A stretch of 47,011 bases of DNA from RUG11690 sp045616665 (GTDB taxonomy: Bacteria; Bacteroidota; Bacteroidia; Bacteroidales; WCHB1-69), in assembly GCA_045616665.1 (NCBI GenBank), contig JAZLHE010000087.1, positions 1 to 47,011 of the forward strand, read 5' to 3'. A program made the position numbers and the translations under genes. Positions 23,605 to 32,023 of the stretch are shown here, one piece after another. The first letter of the stretch is position 1. Every line of letters begins with the position of its first letter. The notes below the pieces were generated by a model. The model saw nothing but the letters and a program-made list of their open reading frames with translations, did not search any database and was not told the DNA's origin.

Positions 23605-25371
23605 TTATTTTGCTTTTTCCGTTCCAAAAGAGTAGGTGACACCCACAAGAGCATTGATGCCAAAGCTGTTAAAATCGTAATATTTGGCGTAATATTGGCA
23701 ACCGATGTTATTGATGGTGGCAAAAGCCGTGAAGTTTTTGTTGATTAAATACTCGAAGCCGATGCCGAAGTCAATGACGGGTTTCATTTTGGTGGCCTTG
23801 TAGCACACATTGCCGAGGTCGTCAAAATACAGATTTCCTTTTCTGTCGCGGGGAGTCAGTGCCCAGGCACCGAATTCCATTTTGAAATTTAGGTCAAATA
23901 CGTATTTTTCTTTCAGGGTGTATCTTCCGTTAAAGCCGATGTCGAAGGCGGGTTTGTACCAGACGTGTTCCATATCGCTGCCTTTGCGGGGGTAGTAGCC
24001 CCAATAGTTGGCTTCCAAGTTCAATGCCAAATGGTCGATGACCTCCCATTCCAGATTCAAACATACATTAAGTTGATTAACATCTTTATACAATGCGGTA
24101 AATTGATTATGGAGCAAAGACGTCGTGTCAATTTGGAAAACGGCCATTCCTTGAACGTAGGAGTATCTTGCCGACAAGTGATAATTCAACTTCTTGACAA
24201 GATTGCCTTTGATACCGCCATAAACGCTGATGCGGTTGCGTGAAAATTCCAAAGTGTCAAATGCGGGGGTGAAATAGGGATTTTCATAAAGCAGTTCTTT
24301 CATTCCCTGATACTTTGTTTCACCGTTAACGCCGGCATAGATGCTCATAATGCTTGGAATAACGCCCAGTTGAACTTCCGCAACGGGATAAACAGGGCAG
24401 CGTGTTTTGTCATTGGCACGAATAATGGGAACGCCGAAACCTACCAATATATGATATTCTTTAATTGTAAAATGCATACTTGGAACGAATTCAATCTTGA
24501 AAGCGTTGGTGGTGCGGAATCTTCCTTCGTCGTTGAAGCGGTCGTTGTAGTAATCCACGTTGAAATCGAGACGGTAATTTTGGCTGCCGGAGATTTTGAC
24601 AAATCGGGCGTCGTAGGCGAAGAAGGATTTTACGCCGATGTGATTTTCCATATCTTTATGATGTGTATAAAGGAAGTCGTAATTCAGTCTGGCGTCCTGT
24701 TTGAGTTTTTTCTCTCCCAAAACATAGTTGGAACGAATGCCCACTTCCGCCTTTACGTGGTGAAAGTCGTTGCGAAGCGTGTCGCGATAGCCTTTGTCAT
24801 AATATGATTCATCATAACCTAAATCTTTATTGAATCCATAGAGGTGTGCCAATTCGTGATTGTAGTCGATAGAAGAGTACAGGGTTTGGTTTTTGAAAAA
24901 GCGGGTGAGAAACAGGTGTAAACGGGTGTCGCTGGTGGGAGCGTAGGCGTATTGTTTTTGCTTTTTCCCGATAGGACCCGCCCAGGAAGAAAAGTGGTGG
25001 ACGTTGGCACCAAAGGAGAATTTGCTGTTGTTGGCGTTGTGTGCCGAAAATTCCAAAAGGGGCGTGACAGGGTAGCCAAAACCAACTTTGATGAAATTTC
25101 GGGCAATGGGGTCGGTGGTTTCCGGCGTGAGTTTGCTGGCCTTGATGGGAGAAGGAGAAAAACTGACGTCCATCTGCATAGGGGTGACATTGTATTCAAA
25201 TTTTACCTGTTCCTTCACCGTGTCGTTGAGGGTGGCCTGCTGGTTGATTTTTTGCGCATTGCTCAACTGCGGCACAAAATTAAGACGGAAGCGTGCGGTG
25301 TCAATGGTTTGACCGTATGTTAGACTTGAACCCAGACAAATGATGGCTGCTATTAATATGATCTTTTTCAT
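23605..25371 (-). CDS. outer-membrane beta-barrel protein of unknown function
   Basis: A 588-residue protein with a signal peptide (1-20, ending TYGQ). After a short periplasmic N-terminal stretch, residues from about 90 to the end alternate hydrophobic and polar positions with many aromatic girdle residues (for example FGYPVTPLLEFSAHN, LNYDFLYTHHKD, ATINNIGCQYYAKYY). It ends in a C-terminal strand (INALVGVTYSFGTEKAK), the pattern of an outer-membrane beta-barrel. No plug domain or TonB box is recognisable. It follows, with a 35-base gap, the gene for a 1009-residue TPR protein, and the two are probably one operon. A porin-like or transport/assembly role is likely; the family is not named with confidence. 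Confidence 0.8.
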   Translation of the reverse strand: MKKIILIAAIICLGSSLTYGQTIDTARFRLNFVPQLSNAQKINQQATLNDTVKEQVKFEYNVTPMQMDVSFSPSPIKASKLTPETTDPIARNFIKVGFGYPVTPLLEFSAHNANNSKFSFGANVHHFSSWAGPIGKKQKQYAYAPTSDTRLHLFLTRFFKNQTLYSSIDYNHELAHLYGFNKDLGYDESYYDKGYRDTLRNDFHHVKAEVGIRSNYVLGEKKLKQDARLNYDFLYTHHKDMENHIGVKSFFAYDARFVKISGSQNYRLDFNVDYYNDRFNDEGRFRTTNAFKIEFVPSMHFTIKEYHILVGFGVPIIRANDKTRCPVYPVAEVQLGVIPSIMSIYAGVNGETKYQGMKELLYENPYFTPAFDTLEFSRNRISVYGGIKGNLVKKLNYHLSARYSYVQGMAVFQIDTTSLLHNQFTALYKDVNQLNVCLNLEWEVIDHLALNLEANYWGYYPRKGSDMEHVWYKPAFDIGFNGRYTLKEKYVFDLNFKMEFGAWALTPRDRKGNLYFDDLGNVCYKATKMKPVIDFGIGFEYLINKNFTAFATINNIGCQYYAKYYDFNSFGINALVGVTYSFGTEKAK

Positions 25372-25406
25372 CGTGATGTTTTTTCTAAAATCCGAACTGC
25401 TAATTT

Positions 25407-28400
25407 TTAATTTTCACTTTTTTCTTCTGCTTGATCCATTGCCGCGATTTTTTCTTCGGCAATTTTCTTCAAATCATCGCCTTCGTAGTTGTCGATGATG
25501 CTTTGGTAGGTGTAGCGGGCTTGGAAGTCGTTGCCTTTGGCCAGATAAAGGTCGCCATACAAAATGAAGGTGGAAGCGTACCAGTATTCAGATGAGTAGT
25601 TGGCTCCCAATATTTCCTTAATCTGTTTTTCGCAGAGGTCGTAATTCTTGTCGTTGAAGTGGATGAGTGCTACCAGGTAGGCGGCTTCGGCACATTGGTC
25701 GTTGTCGCCGCTCTTGGCCAATCGGTTCAAGTGCTTCAGGGCATTGATGTTGTCGCTCAGGGCAATGGCCGATTTGCCGGCAATCAGCAGGGCTTCGTTT
25801 TGCAAATCAATGTCGGGTTGGTTGGCAATCAGCAGGTTGGTGGCGGCATTGTAGGCCTCGCGGTATTGGCGCAATTCGTAGGCGCAATGCATACTGCCGT
25901 TGTTGCCGTAAGTAATGTTGTTTTCTGAAGACGCATATTCCACGAGTTTGTTAAAATAGTTCAGCGCGCGGGCAAATTCTTTCTTGCTGTATAAAATGCT
26001 GGCCGCTTTGCGATAAGCTGTCTCGTTGAATTCCGTATTGTAATTGTTGACTAGTTTTTCAAAGGAATTAAGGGCGTTGTCGTAGTCGCCGGTGGCATAT
26101 TCGCAGTCGCCTTTGCAATATAAGGCCTTGGCAGCGAAAAGTCCGTTCGGGAATTGTTTGAGGTAGTCGTTGAAACCCTTGACGGAACTTTCGCAATCAC
26201 CGCGCATATATTTGTTTTCTGCCGCCTTGAAACTGATGGAGTCTTGTTTGTCGGCTGAAATGTTCAGGTTCTTGGTCTTGATGTAGGCGAAAAAGTCGCT
26301 GGTGTTGCCGGTTTCGGTATAAATGTTTTCCAGGTTGGCCAGGGCGTCTTTGGCTTCCTGCGTGCCGGGATAGGTTTCAAATACATACTTGAATGTGGAA
26401 ACGGCCATATCAATGTCCTGTACGTTCAAATAAGATTGTGCCAATTTGTTGTGCGCTTGTCGAATGAAAGGACTCTTGGGATATTTAAGAATGAAATTCT
26501 TGTAGTTGGCGATGGCACGGCTGTATTCGTTTTGTGCCAGATAGGTAGAAGCCAGTTCGTATTCCGCATCGTCCGAAAATGTTGACTTTGGATAAGTGCT
26601 GAGCATTCTTTCCAAGGTCTCAATCTTCTTGTCGTATTTGTTGAGATAGCTGTAACATTTGGCTTCTTGATATAAGGCATAATCACCGTTTTTACGTCCC
26701 ATTTGCTGACACTGTTCGTAATAGCTGATGGCCGAGGTCAAGTCTTTTTGCATATAGTAACAGTCGGCCAGACGGGCAGTCGCGTCGGCTTGCAGGTCTG
26801 CATCAGTGCTGTTGTCTTGTTTGAGGAATTTGCGGAACGACTGTGCTGCTTCTTCGTATTTGCTGATTTTCATTGCCGCATAACCATAACTATATTGGGC
26901 CTGGTCGTAGTTGGCGTCCGTTTGCACATTGTTGGCCTTGAAATAGTTCTGGAAAGAATAGTAGCTGTCCTTGAATTTATCCAATCGGTATTCGCATTCG
27001 GCTTTCCAATATAGATTTTCGGTGTTGAGCACCTTGTCCATCGGGTAGGTGAGCGACTTGTTGATCATTTTCAATGCCTCTTTGTTATTGCGGTTGTTGA
27101 CCATCTCCAAAGCTCTGAAGTGGGTGCAGCGCTGGTAGGCACGCAATAATGACGGACTCTTAATATCCACTTTTTCGATAGAGTTGATGGCACTCTGATA
27201 ATTTTTGGTGGAAAGATAAATGGAAGCTAAGTAGGCGTTGGCTTCCTGTGCACGAGCGGAATAAGGATATTTGTTGATATAGTCTTCCAATGCCTTGATG
27301 GCACTGTTGAAAGGACTGGAAGATGTCTCGTATTGAAGTTTCGCATAATTGTACAAGGCGTCTTCTTGCAGTTCAGGAATAAAGTCGTATTTTGATGCCT
27401 GCAGGAAATTTTGTGAGGCGGCGGAGTAGTCTTTATTTTGCAAATAGCAGTCGGCAATGAGGTAGTAGCTGTCTTCCGTCATTTCGTCGGCAGGCTTCTG
27501 TTTGGTGGTTTTGGACAAATATTTGACGGCTTGGTCAAATTTTCTGTTTTTGTAATAGGTGTATCCGATGGCGAAAAAGTCGTTGCGTTCAAACTGTATT
27601 TTGTCGTTGTCAAGGATGGGCTCAAAAGTTTTTTCGGCTTGTTGAAAGTCCTTTACGTTATAATAGGAGAGTGCCAAGGTCCGATAAAGTTCTGGCTGGT
27701 TTTTGAGTGTGTTGTCATTTATGATTGACGGAGCCATGGCGATGACTTTGTCGTATTCGCCCTGAATGAAGTAAATCTGCATCAAATATTCTTTCACATC
27801 TTCTTGATATTCAGGAACGTTTTGTAATTGTAAAAAACCTTCGAGTGCGGCTTCGTATTGTTTTTCTTCATAGTTCATGTGGGCCAAATAATAAATGGCG
27901 CGATAATGATAAGGACCGCTTTCATTGGAACTTTCCTGTAGCAGCAACTTGGCTTCGGCATATTTTCCAGTGGCAAAATAGCTGTATCCTTTTTTGAAAC
28001 GGTATTCTGCCATATCTTCTTTGCTGATGGCGCGTTCGTCGATTTCATCAAACTGTTCCAACACTTTTTTGTATTGTTTTTTGGAAAAATAGAATTTCCC
28101 CAAATAAAAATGGGCTTGGGGAACAAAAGCATGTACGGGATATTTTCTGATGAAGTCGTTGAGCAAAAATCCTGCGTCCTGATTGCCTAAATTGGCAGAA
28201 CAAATTCCCTGATAAAAGTAGGAATTGGCCTTCAAATCCTGCTGCTTTTCATTGGTCTGTTCATAAACTTGCTTGAAATACTGTTGGGCAGAACCATATT
28301 TCTGCTTTTGAAACAGTTCTTTGGCCAATTTGTATTCGTACTGGGGAGAATCGTAAGCCACAGGTCTTTGAGCGATGGCCGGTAGTGTAAGCAGTGCGAT

Positions 28401-28436
28401 GGCCAAAATGACGAAAATTCTTCTTAGTGATTTCAT
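25407..28436 (-). CDS. large exported TPR-repeat protein
   Basis: A 1009-residue protein with a signal peptide (1-22, ending AIAQ) followed by about 25 tetratricopeptide-like repeats covering nearly the whole length. Examples: KYGSAQQYFKQVYEQ, QYKKVLEQFDEIDE, KYAEAKLLLQESSN, DYDNALNSFEKLVNNYN, with the recurring NCxLxxxxYxxAxxxFxxxL... spacing and Y/G/A consensus positions of TPR/Sel1-type helices. It resembles BamD/YbgF-type periplasmic TPR proteins but is far longer. Probable periplasmic scaffold working with the beta-barrel encoded 35 bases downstream. No enzymatic motif. It is expressed divergently from the MORN-repeat gene; a TACTTTTG box at 28494-28501 lies upstream. Confidence 0.85.
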   Translation of the reverse strand: MKSLRRIFVILAIALLTLPAIAQRPVAYDSPQYEYKLAKELFQKQKYGSAQQYFKQVYEQTNEKQQDLKANSYFYQGICSANLGNQDAGFLLNDFIRKYPVHAFVPQAHFYLGKFYFSKKQYKKVLEQFDEIDERAISKEDMAEYRFKKGYSYFATGKYAEAKLLLQESSNESGPYHYRAIYYLAHMNYEEKQYEAALEGFLQLQNVPEYQEDVKEYLMQIYFIQGEYDKVIAMAPSIINDNTLKNQPELYRTLALSYYNVKDFQQAEKTFEPILDNDKIQFERNDFFAIGYTYYKNRKFDQAVKYLSKTTKQKPADEMTEDSYYLIADCYLQNKDYSAASQNFLQASKYDFIPELQEDALYNYAKLQYETSSSPFNSAIKALEDYINKYPYSARAQEANAYLASIYLSTKNYQSAINSIEKVDIKSPSLLRAYQRCTHFRALEMVNNRNNKEALKMINKSLTYPMDKVLNTENLYWKAECEYRLDKFKDSYYSFQNYFKANNVQTDANYDQAQYSYGYAAMKISKYEEAAQSFRKFLKQDNSTDADLQADATARLADCYYMQKDLTSAISYYEQCQQMGRKNGDYALYQEAKCYSYLNKYDKKIETLERMLSTYPKSTFSDDAEYELASTYLAQNEYSRAIANYKNFILKYPKSPFIRQAHNKLAQSYLNVQDIDMAVSTFKYVFETYPGTQEAKDALANLENIYTETGNTSDFFAYIKTKNLNISADKQDSISFKAAENKYMRGDCESSVKGFNDYLKQFPNGLFAAKALYCKGDCEYATGDYDNALNSFEKLVNNYNTEFNETAYRKAASILYSKKEFARALNYFNKLVEYASSENNITYGNNGSMHCAYELRQYREAYNAATNLLIANQPDIDLQNEALLIAGKSAIALSDNINALKHLNRLAKSGDNDQCAEAAYLVALIHFNDKNYDLCEKQIKEILGANYSSEYWYASTFILYGDLYLAKGNDFQARYTYQSIIDNYEGDDLKKIAEEKIAAMDQAEEKSEN

Positions 28437-28748
28437 TATTGGTGGATGTTTTTTTTTGCTAATTACTATTTGTCAATATATGTTATTAACGAGCAAAAGT
28501 AAGAAATTGATATATCACATTTTATAATATACTTATAATTTTGTCAACACCTGTTTTTTGATAACGACTTTGATTTTCGTTTGCTTTCTTCAAGAAAAAT
28601 GTATTGGAAAAATCGATTTTAAACATCAACGCCACGACAACAAGACCAAAGGGTATTATTCTGGGAAATGTGAAAATTAAGAATCCTCTTCAAAATGGTT
28701 TTGTAGTTGCCAAAAAAATATTATTTTTGCAGTCAAATATATTCGCTT
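28437..28748. other. 312-base divergent intergenic region
   Basis: Very AT-rich. It holds promoter-like boxes for both neighbours: minus-strand TACTTTTG at 28494-28501 for the TPR gene and plus-strand TTTG 28700-28703 with TATTTTTG 28722-28729 for the MORN gene. A forward reading frame from 28604 crosses the plus-strand promoter and runs out of frame into the MORN gene; it is not considered a gene. Nothing else recognised. Confidence 0.6.
28700..28729 (+). promoter_or_regulatory. Bacteroidota promoter, near-consensus
   Basis: TTTG at 28700-28703 and TATTTTTG at 28722-28729 are separated by 18 bases, very close to the consensus -33/-7 spacing. The -7 box ends 19 bases before the ATG at 28749. 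Confidence 0.75.
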
Positions 28749-29786
28749 ATGAAGTTGACGAACAGATGCTTTTTAATGCTTTGCCTAGTCCTGACGGCTA
28801 CGCTTTGTCTGGCCCAAAATCCTATCAACAGAGTGGATTCAAAAGGTAAAAAACAAGGTCTTTGGAAAAAATATGAAAACGGCATTTTGATTTACGAAGG
28901 TCAGTTTGAAAACGATGTGCCTCAGGGAACATTCCGATATTATTTTCCCAATGGGAAACTGAAAAGCGTGAGCGAGTTTATTACGGGTGTTTCCAAAGTG
29001 AAAACCGTAACTTACCACGAAAATGGGAATGTGGCTTCCGAAGGAATTTTTATCGATCAGCAGAAAGATGGACAATGGAAATATTATAGCGACAAAAATG
29101 TGCTGCTTTCTGAGGAAAATTACAAATTGGGAAAGAAAAACGGCTTTTTTGTCACCTATGGCGTGGGCGGTAATAAGCTCAAACAAGAACATTATGTCAA
29201 TGATGTTTTAGATGGCGAATGCGTGTCGTTTTTTGAAAATGAAGATCCATTTATTGTGCAGCATTATATTAATGGAAAGTTGAACGGTGAGATGATTAGC
29301 TATTATCCTGGAAAAGTGGTGGCTCAAAAAGGACTCTATTACAATAACCTGAAAACGGGTGTTTGGGAACTCAACGACAATGAGGGTAAAATTCGCAAGA
29401 CAGAAGAATATGGCAAAACCGGACGTGTGATGAAGACCTATTTATATGTTTATGCCAATGGAAATCCTCAGAAAATCAATCAGGATTTGGTGGCCTACTT
29501 TATCAAAAAAGGGGAAACTCGGACTACGCTTATGTTGAAAAACGGGAATCGAATTGAATCTACCGAAAGTCTGATCAAGATTTTGGAGTGGGTGGATATG
29601 CTTGACTTTCTGCGTGTAACACCGAATTTATATGCGGCTTCTTCGTGCATTAGAGGATATAAGGACATTGATGCCACTACGGTGAAGGTTAACTTGAAAC
29701 CCGCTTTGGATTATGATGTCGAAGCTCAAGACAATGATGCGATGTTTATCCGTTCGCTTTTTAATACCGAAGTTCCGAAAGAGTAA
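28749..29786 (+). CDS. exported MORN-like (YwqK-type) repeat protein
   Basis: A 345-residue protein with a signal peptide (1-22, ending CLAQ). Residues about 30-235 carry tandem repeats of MORN variant type: GKKQGLWKKYENGILIYEGQFEN, QGTFRYYFPNGKLKSVSEF, DGQWKYYSDKNVLLSEENY, KNGFFVTYGVGGNKLKQEHY, DGECVSFFENEDPFIVQHY, NGEMISYYPGKVVAQKGLY, TGVWELNDNEGKIRKTEEY. The last 110 residues (from about YFIKKGETRTT) are a separate non-repeat domain. Such proteins are exported in this phylum with unknown function; the label 'YwqK antitoxin' used for the repeat in databases is not evidence of a toxin system, and none is adjacent. The ATG at 28749 was chosen for the signal peptide and because an upstream in-frame ATG would start inside the promoter. 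Confidence 0.85.
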   Translation: MKLTNRCFLMLCLVLTATLCLAQNPINRVDSKGKKQGLWKKYENGILIYEGQFENDVPQGTFRYYFPNGKLKSVSEFITGVSKVKTVTYHENGNVASEGIFIDQQKDGQWKYYSDKNVLLSEENYKLGKKNGFFVTYGVGGNKLKQEHYVNDVLDGECVSFFENEDPFIVQHYINGKLNGEMISYYPGKVVAQKGLYYNNLKTGVWELNDNEGKIRKTEEYGKTGRVMKTYLYVYANGNPQKINQDLVAYFIKKGETRTTLMLKNGNRIESTESLIKILEWVDMLDFLRVTPNLYAASSCIRGYKDIDATTVKVNLKPALDYDVEAQDNDAMFIRSLFNTEVPKE

Positions 29787-29835
29787 TGCGTGAAGAATTG
29801 TCTTCAAATTGAATCTCATAACCCCAGAATCTTTC

Positions 29836-29899
29836 AGAATTATCCCTTTTCGTCTTGTAAAGAGATTCCGACGAAGCGTAGCGAAGTCGGAATGACGAC
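29836..29899. repeat. dispersed intergenic hairpin repeat, copy B
   Basis: It begins AGAATTATCCCTTTTCG, continues TTGTAAAGAGATTC and ends in a hairpin ATTCCGAC (29865-29872) / GTCGGAAT (29886-29893), perfect over eight pairs with loop GAAGCGTAGCGAA, then GACGACA. The left part is shared with copy A at 20057-20117, while the hairpin sequence differs. Repeats ending in 'TCGGAATGACG' are a recurrent class of small intergenic elements in bacterial genomes. Confidence 0.75.
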
Positions 29900-29980
29900 A
29901 ATTGTTAAAATTATTTTATTGTGTTTCAATGAGTTGTGATTTTTTTTGATAAAAAATGAACATCGTATGAAAAATAGTTA

Positions 29981-29988
29981 TATCTTTG
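29981..29988 (+). promoter_or_regulatory. -7 promoter box ahead of the ECF sigma gene
   Basis: TATCTTTG matches TAnnTTTG. It lies about 100 bases before the sigma factor start and implies a long leader. No clear -33 element. Confidence 0.4.
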
Positions 29989-30085
29989 CCGAAGATTTAT
30001 TAACCAAAAACTGATAGGAGGAATATTATCGATTAGACTTTTACTTGTTTTATTTTGTTGAACAATAAAAGAAAGGGAGGTCCCT

Positions 30086-30667
30086 ATGAAATCGATAATG
30101 TTAACCGATAGCGAGTTGATTTGTTTGTACCAGAATGGCGACGAAAGTGCGTTGAAGACTTTGATTTTGCGATACGAGCAAAAGGTTTTCACCCATATTA
30201 TGGCTTCTGTGAAGAATCGTGAATTGGCGGAAGATTTGTTTCAAGAAACCTTTATCAAAGTGATTAATACGCTTCGTTTGGGCGTATATAAAGATGAAGG
30301 CAAGTTCTTGCAGTGGGTGCTGCGGATTGCCAATAACCTCAAAATTGACTATTTCCGCAAGGCACAACGCTTTCCGTCCTACGACAACAATGGCGATTTC
30401 GACATTTTCGAGACTTTGGGTGAAGAAGATCCATCGGCAGAAGAAAAGATGATTCGCGAGCAGGTTTATGAGGAAGCCATCGGTTTGGTGCAATATCTTC
30501 CCAAGGAACAGCGTGAAGTACTTGAAATGCGGATTTATCAAGATCTCAGTTTCAAGGAAATTGCAGAAATTACACACGTGAGTATCAATACGGCGTTAGG
30601 GCGTATGCGTTATGCCTTAATCAATCTTCGCAAACTGATAGAGGAAAACAAATTGGTCCTTTCCTAA
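30086..30667 (+). CDS. ECF-type RNA polymerase sigma factor
   Basis: A 193-residue sigma-70 family factor with the two ECF domains. Region 2 at about 22-95 includes RYEQKVFTHIMASVKNRELAEDLFQETFIKVI, with the -10 recognition helix and WVLRIANNLKIDYFRK. Region 4 at about 130-185 includes LPKEQREVLEMRIYQDLSFKEIAEITHVSINTALGRMRYAL, the helix-turn-helix that binds the -35 element. It directs RNA polymerase to its own promoter set. Start ATG 30086 follows a GGGAGGT Shine-Dalgarno-like sequence, rare in this phylum; a second ATG at 30101 would also keep both domains. No FecR-type anti-sigma factor or TonB receptor follows, so it is not a typical polysaccharide-utilisation sigma factor. A 50-residue microprotein follows at 127 bases. 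Confidence 0.94.
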   Translation: MKSIMLTDSELICLYQNGDESALKTLILRYEQKVFTHIMASVKNRELAEDLFQETFIKVINTLRLGVYKDEGKFLQWVLRIANNLKIDYFRKAQRFPSYDNNGDFDIFETLGEEDPSAEEKMIREQVYEEAIGLVQYLPKEQREVLEMRIYQDLSFKEIAEITHVSINTALGRMRYALINLRKLIEENKLVLS

Positions 30668-30701
30668 AAAATAATTTTATTTTGTTGAAATACAATATTT
30701 T

Positions 30702-30733
30702 GGACCTTTTTTTAAGAAATTGGTCCTTTTTTT
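30702..30733 (+). terminator. possible weak terminator after the sigma factor gene
   Basis: GGACC (30702-30706) can pair with GGTCC (30722-30726), which is followed by seven T. The stem is only five pairs with a 15-base loop. The string AAATTGGTCCTTT occurs both at the end of the sigma gene (30650-30662) and here (30717-30729), so GGACC could instead pair upstream. Confidence 0.35.
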
Positions 30734-30794
30734 GTAAAATAAACGGATCTACTCTGCGTTAATAAATTGAATGTTTCAATTAGATTAATTGCCT

Positions 30795-30947
30795 ATGGAA
30801 AAAAGTTTGACCCTTGTTGAAGAGAAAAAATCAGTGAAAAAAATGCGACCGCGGAGAAGCGTGATCAGTAATCTGCTTAATTATTCCAAGTCGTTGGAAG
30901 TAGTGTCTTCCCGTTACGGATTTGCCTTTTTGGTAAACAATAATTAG
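30795..30947 (+). CDS. 50-residue microprotein downstream of sigma factor
   Basis: A short open frame encoding MEKSLTLVEEKKSVKKMRPR, then RSVISNLLNYSKSLEVVSSR, then YGFAFLVNNN. It is highly basic in the middle (KKSVKKMRPRR), followed by a helix-prone stretch (VISNLLNYSKSLEVV). From memory, small frames with an 'ILNFSKAL..' type helix followed by a short hydrophobic end are often found after ECF sigma genes in Bacteroidota, which is why I call it a gene, but I cannot verify conservation. No signal peptide. It lies 127 bases after the sigma gene and is followed by the 14-bp inverted repeat. A function in controlling or assisting the sigma factor is a guess from position only. Confidence 0.6.
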   Translation: MEKSLTLVEEKKSVKKMRPRRSVISNLLNYSKSLEVVSSRYGFAFLVNNN

Positions 30948-30986
30948 TTGACATTTTATTCCTCTTGATTCGTTAAGTTATTTGTG

Positions 30987-31020
30987 CGAAATAATTTGGA
31001 GATTATTCCAAATTATTTCG
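30987..31020. promoter_or_regulatory. perfect 14-bp inverted repeat at a promoter
   Basis: CGAAATAATTTGGA (30987-31000) and its exact reverse complement (31007-31020) flank a six-base spacer. It ends at the base before TATTTTTG (31021-31028) and contains the candidate -33 TTTG (30995-30998). It could be an operator for a dimeric regulator of the downstream T9SS gene, or an RNA hairpin ending the sigma/microprotein transcript; the T-rich sequence after it permits either. Confidence 0.75.
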
Positions 31021-31028
31021 TATTTTTG
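30995..31028 (+). promoter_or_regulatory. candidate promoter of the small T9SS protein
   Basis: TATTTTTG at 31021-31028 matches the -7 consensus, 29 bases before the ATG at 31058. TTTG at 30995-30998 is at a 22-base spacing, slightly long. The -33 part lies in the left arm of the inverted repeat. Confidence 0.55.
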
Positions 31029-31057
31029 CTTTTCAATATTTAATAAATTTAGTGCTT

Positions 31058-31996
31058 ATGAAAAAATTTTTACTCTCAGTGATTGCTTGTATGATGTCTT
31101 GCTTTGTCTTTGCGCAGACGCCGAATGTGGAAATTTCCATTGACGATGTAACGACGTCTTCCATTACGGCTTCTTTTACTAAAAATGAATATTGTTCTTC
31201 GTATCACTATATGATTGGCGAAATCGGAGAATTGGAAATGTGGTTGCAAAGTCCGATGTTTGCAGGTATGACCTTGCCGGATTTGGTTATGATGTGGGGT
31301 ATTGAAGCGGAAACCGGTTATATTCACACGTTTGACGATTTAACTCCAAATACGCCTTATGTGGTTTACGTTGTGGTTCATTCTCAACAGCCAGACATCC
31401 TTGTTACGGATACTACACAGACTTTAGGACAAGGTGGTGCTGGGGAAAGTGTCATTTCCATACAGGTGATGGAGATTACTGAAAATTCTGCTCGAGTAAT
31501 TTGTACTCCCAATGAGGAAACGGCAGAATTTCACACTATGCTGATCATTAAAGATTCTTGTATTTCGCACAGTCTTGACACTGTGGTAACTTGGCTGAAA
31601 GAAGATCCGTATCCCCAATACACGGTGGATGACTGGACTTGGTCGGGGCTTAATTCAGGAACGACTTATTTGGTATTGGCGATGGGTCTTAATGCTGACG
31701 GTGTGTGGGGCGAATTGGCACAGTATGAGTTCACGACATTGGAAGCCACTTCTGTTCGTGACTTTGCTTCAAACTTGTCTATTTATCCCAATCCCGCACA
31801 CGAATACGTAAATTTGAATAATTTGCCGGTTGGCGCCACGTTGACTTTTGCAGATTTGCAAGGTCGGATTATTTTGACGCAGACCGTCCAGAATACGCAA
31901 ATGACCATCCCTGTAAATGAGTATGCCAAGGGAATGTACTTGCTTCGCATCACTGATGGCACTTCAATGGTAGCGAAGAAGATTGTGGTTAAATAA
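31058..31996 (+). CDS. small T9SS-exported fibronectin-III-like protein
   Basis: A 312-residue secreted protein. Signal peptide, about 1-20 (ending FVFAQ). Two beta-sandwich domains of fibronectin-III type follow: about 22-125 (VEISIDDVTTSSITASFTKN ... LTPNTPYVVYVVVHS) and about 130-230 (SVISIQVMEITENSARVICTPNEE ... LNSGTTYLVLAMGLN). A complete type A sorting domain closes it (LSIYPNPAHEYVNL at about 243-256, then YAKGMYLLRI and AKKIVVK). Function unknown; it is predicted to be displayed on the cell surface. The ATG at 31058 is preferred to an in-frame GTG two codons earlier. It ends with a strong terminator and sits just behind a palindromic promoter region. Confidence 0.88.
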   Translation: MKKFLLSVIACMMSCFVFAQTPNVEISIDDVTTSSITASFTKNEYCSSYHYMIGEIGELEMWLQSPMFAGMTLPDLVMMWGIEAETGYIHTFDDLTPNTPYVVYVVVHSQQPDILVTDTTQTLGQGGAGESVISIQVMEITENSARVICTPNEETAEFHTMLIIKDSCISHSLDTVVTWLKEDPYPQYTVDDWTWSGLNSGTTYLVLAMGLNADGVWGELAQYEFTTLEATSVRDFASNLSIYPNPAHEYVNLNNLPVGATLTFADLQGRIILTQTVQNTQMTIPVNEYAKGMYLLRITDGTSMVAKKIVVK

Positions 31997-32023
31997 AGAA
32001 GATTTTTAATAGTTTGATTTACG

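Noticed and set aside
28749..29786. MORN/YwqK protein as an antitoxin of a toxin-antitoxin system
   Set aside because: It has a signal peptide, is exported, and no toxin-like gene is adjacent; the database label for the repeat is not functional evidence.
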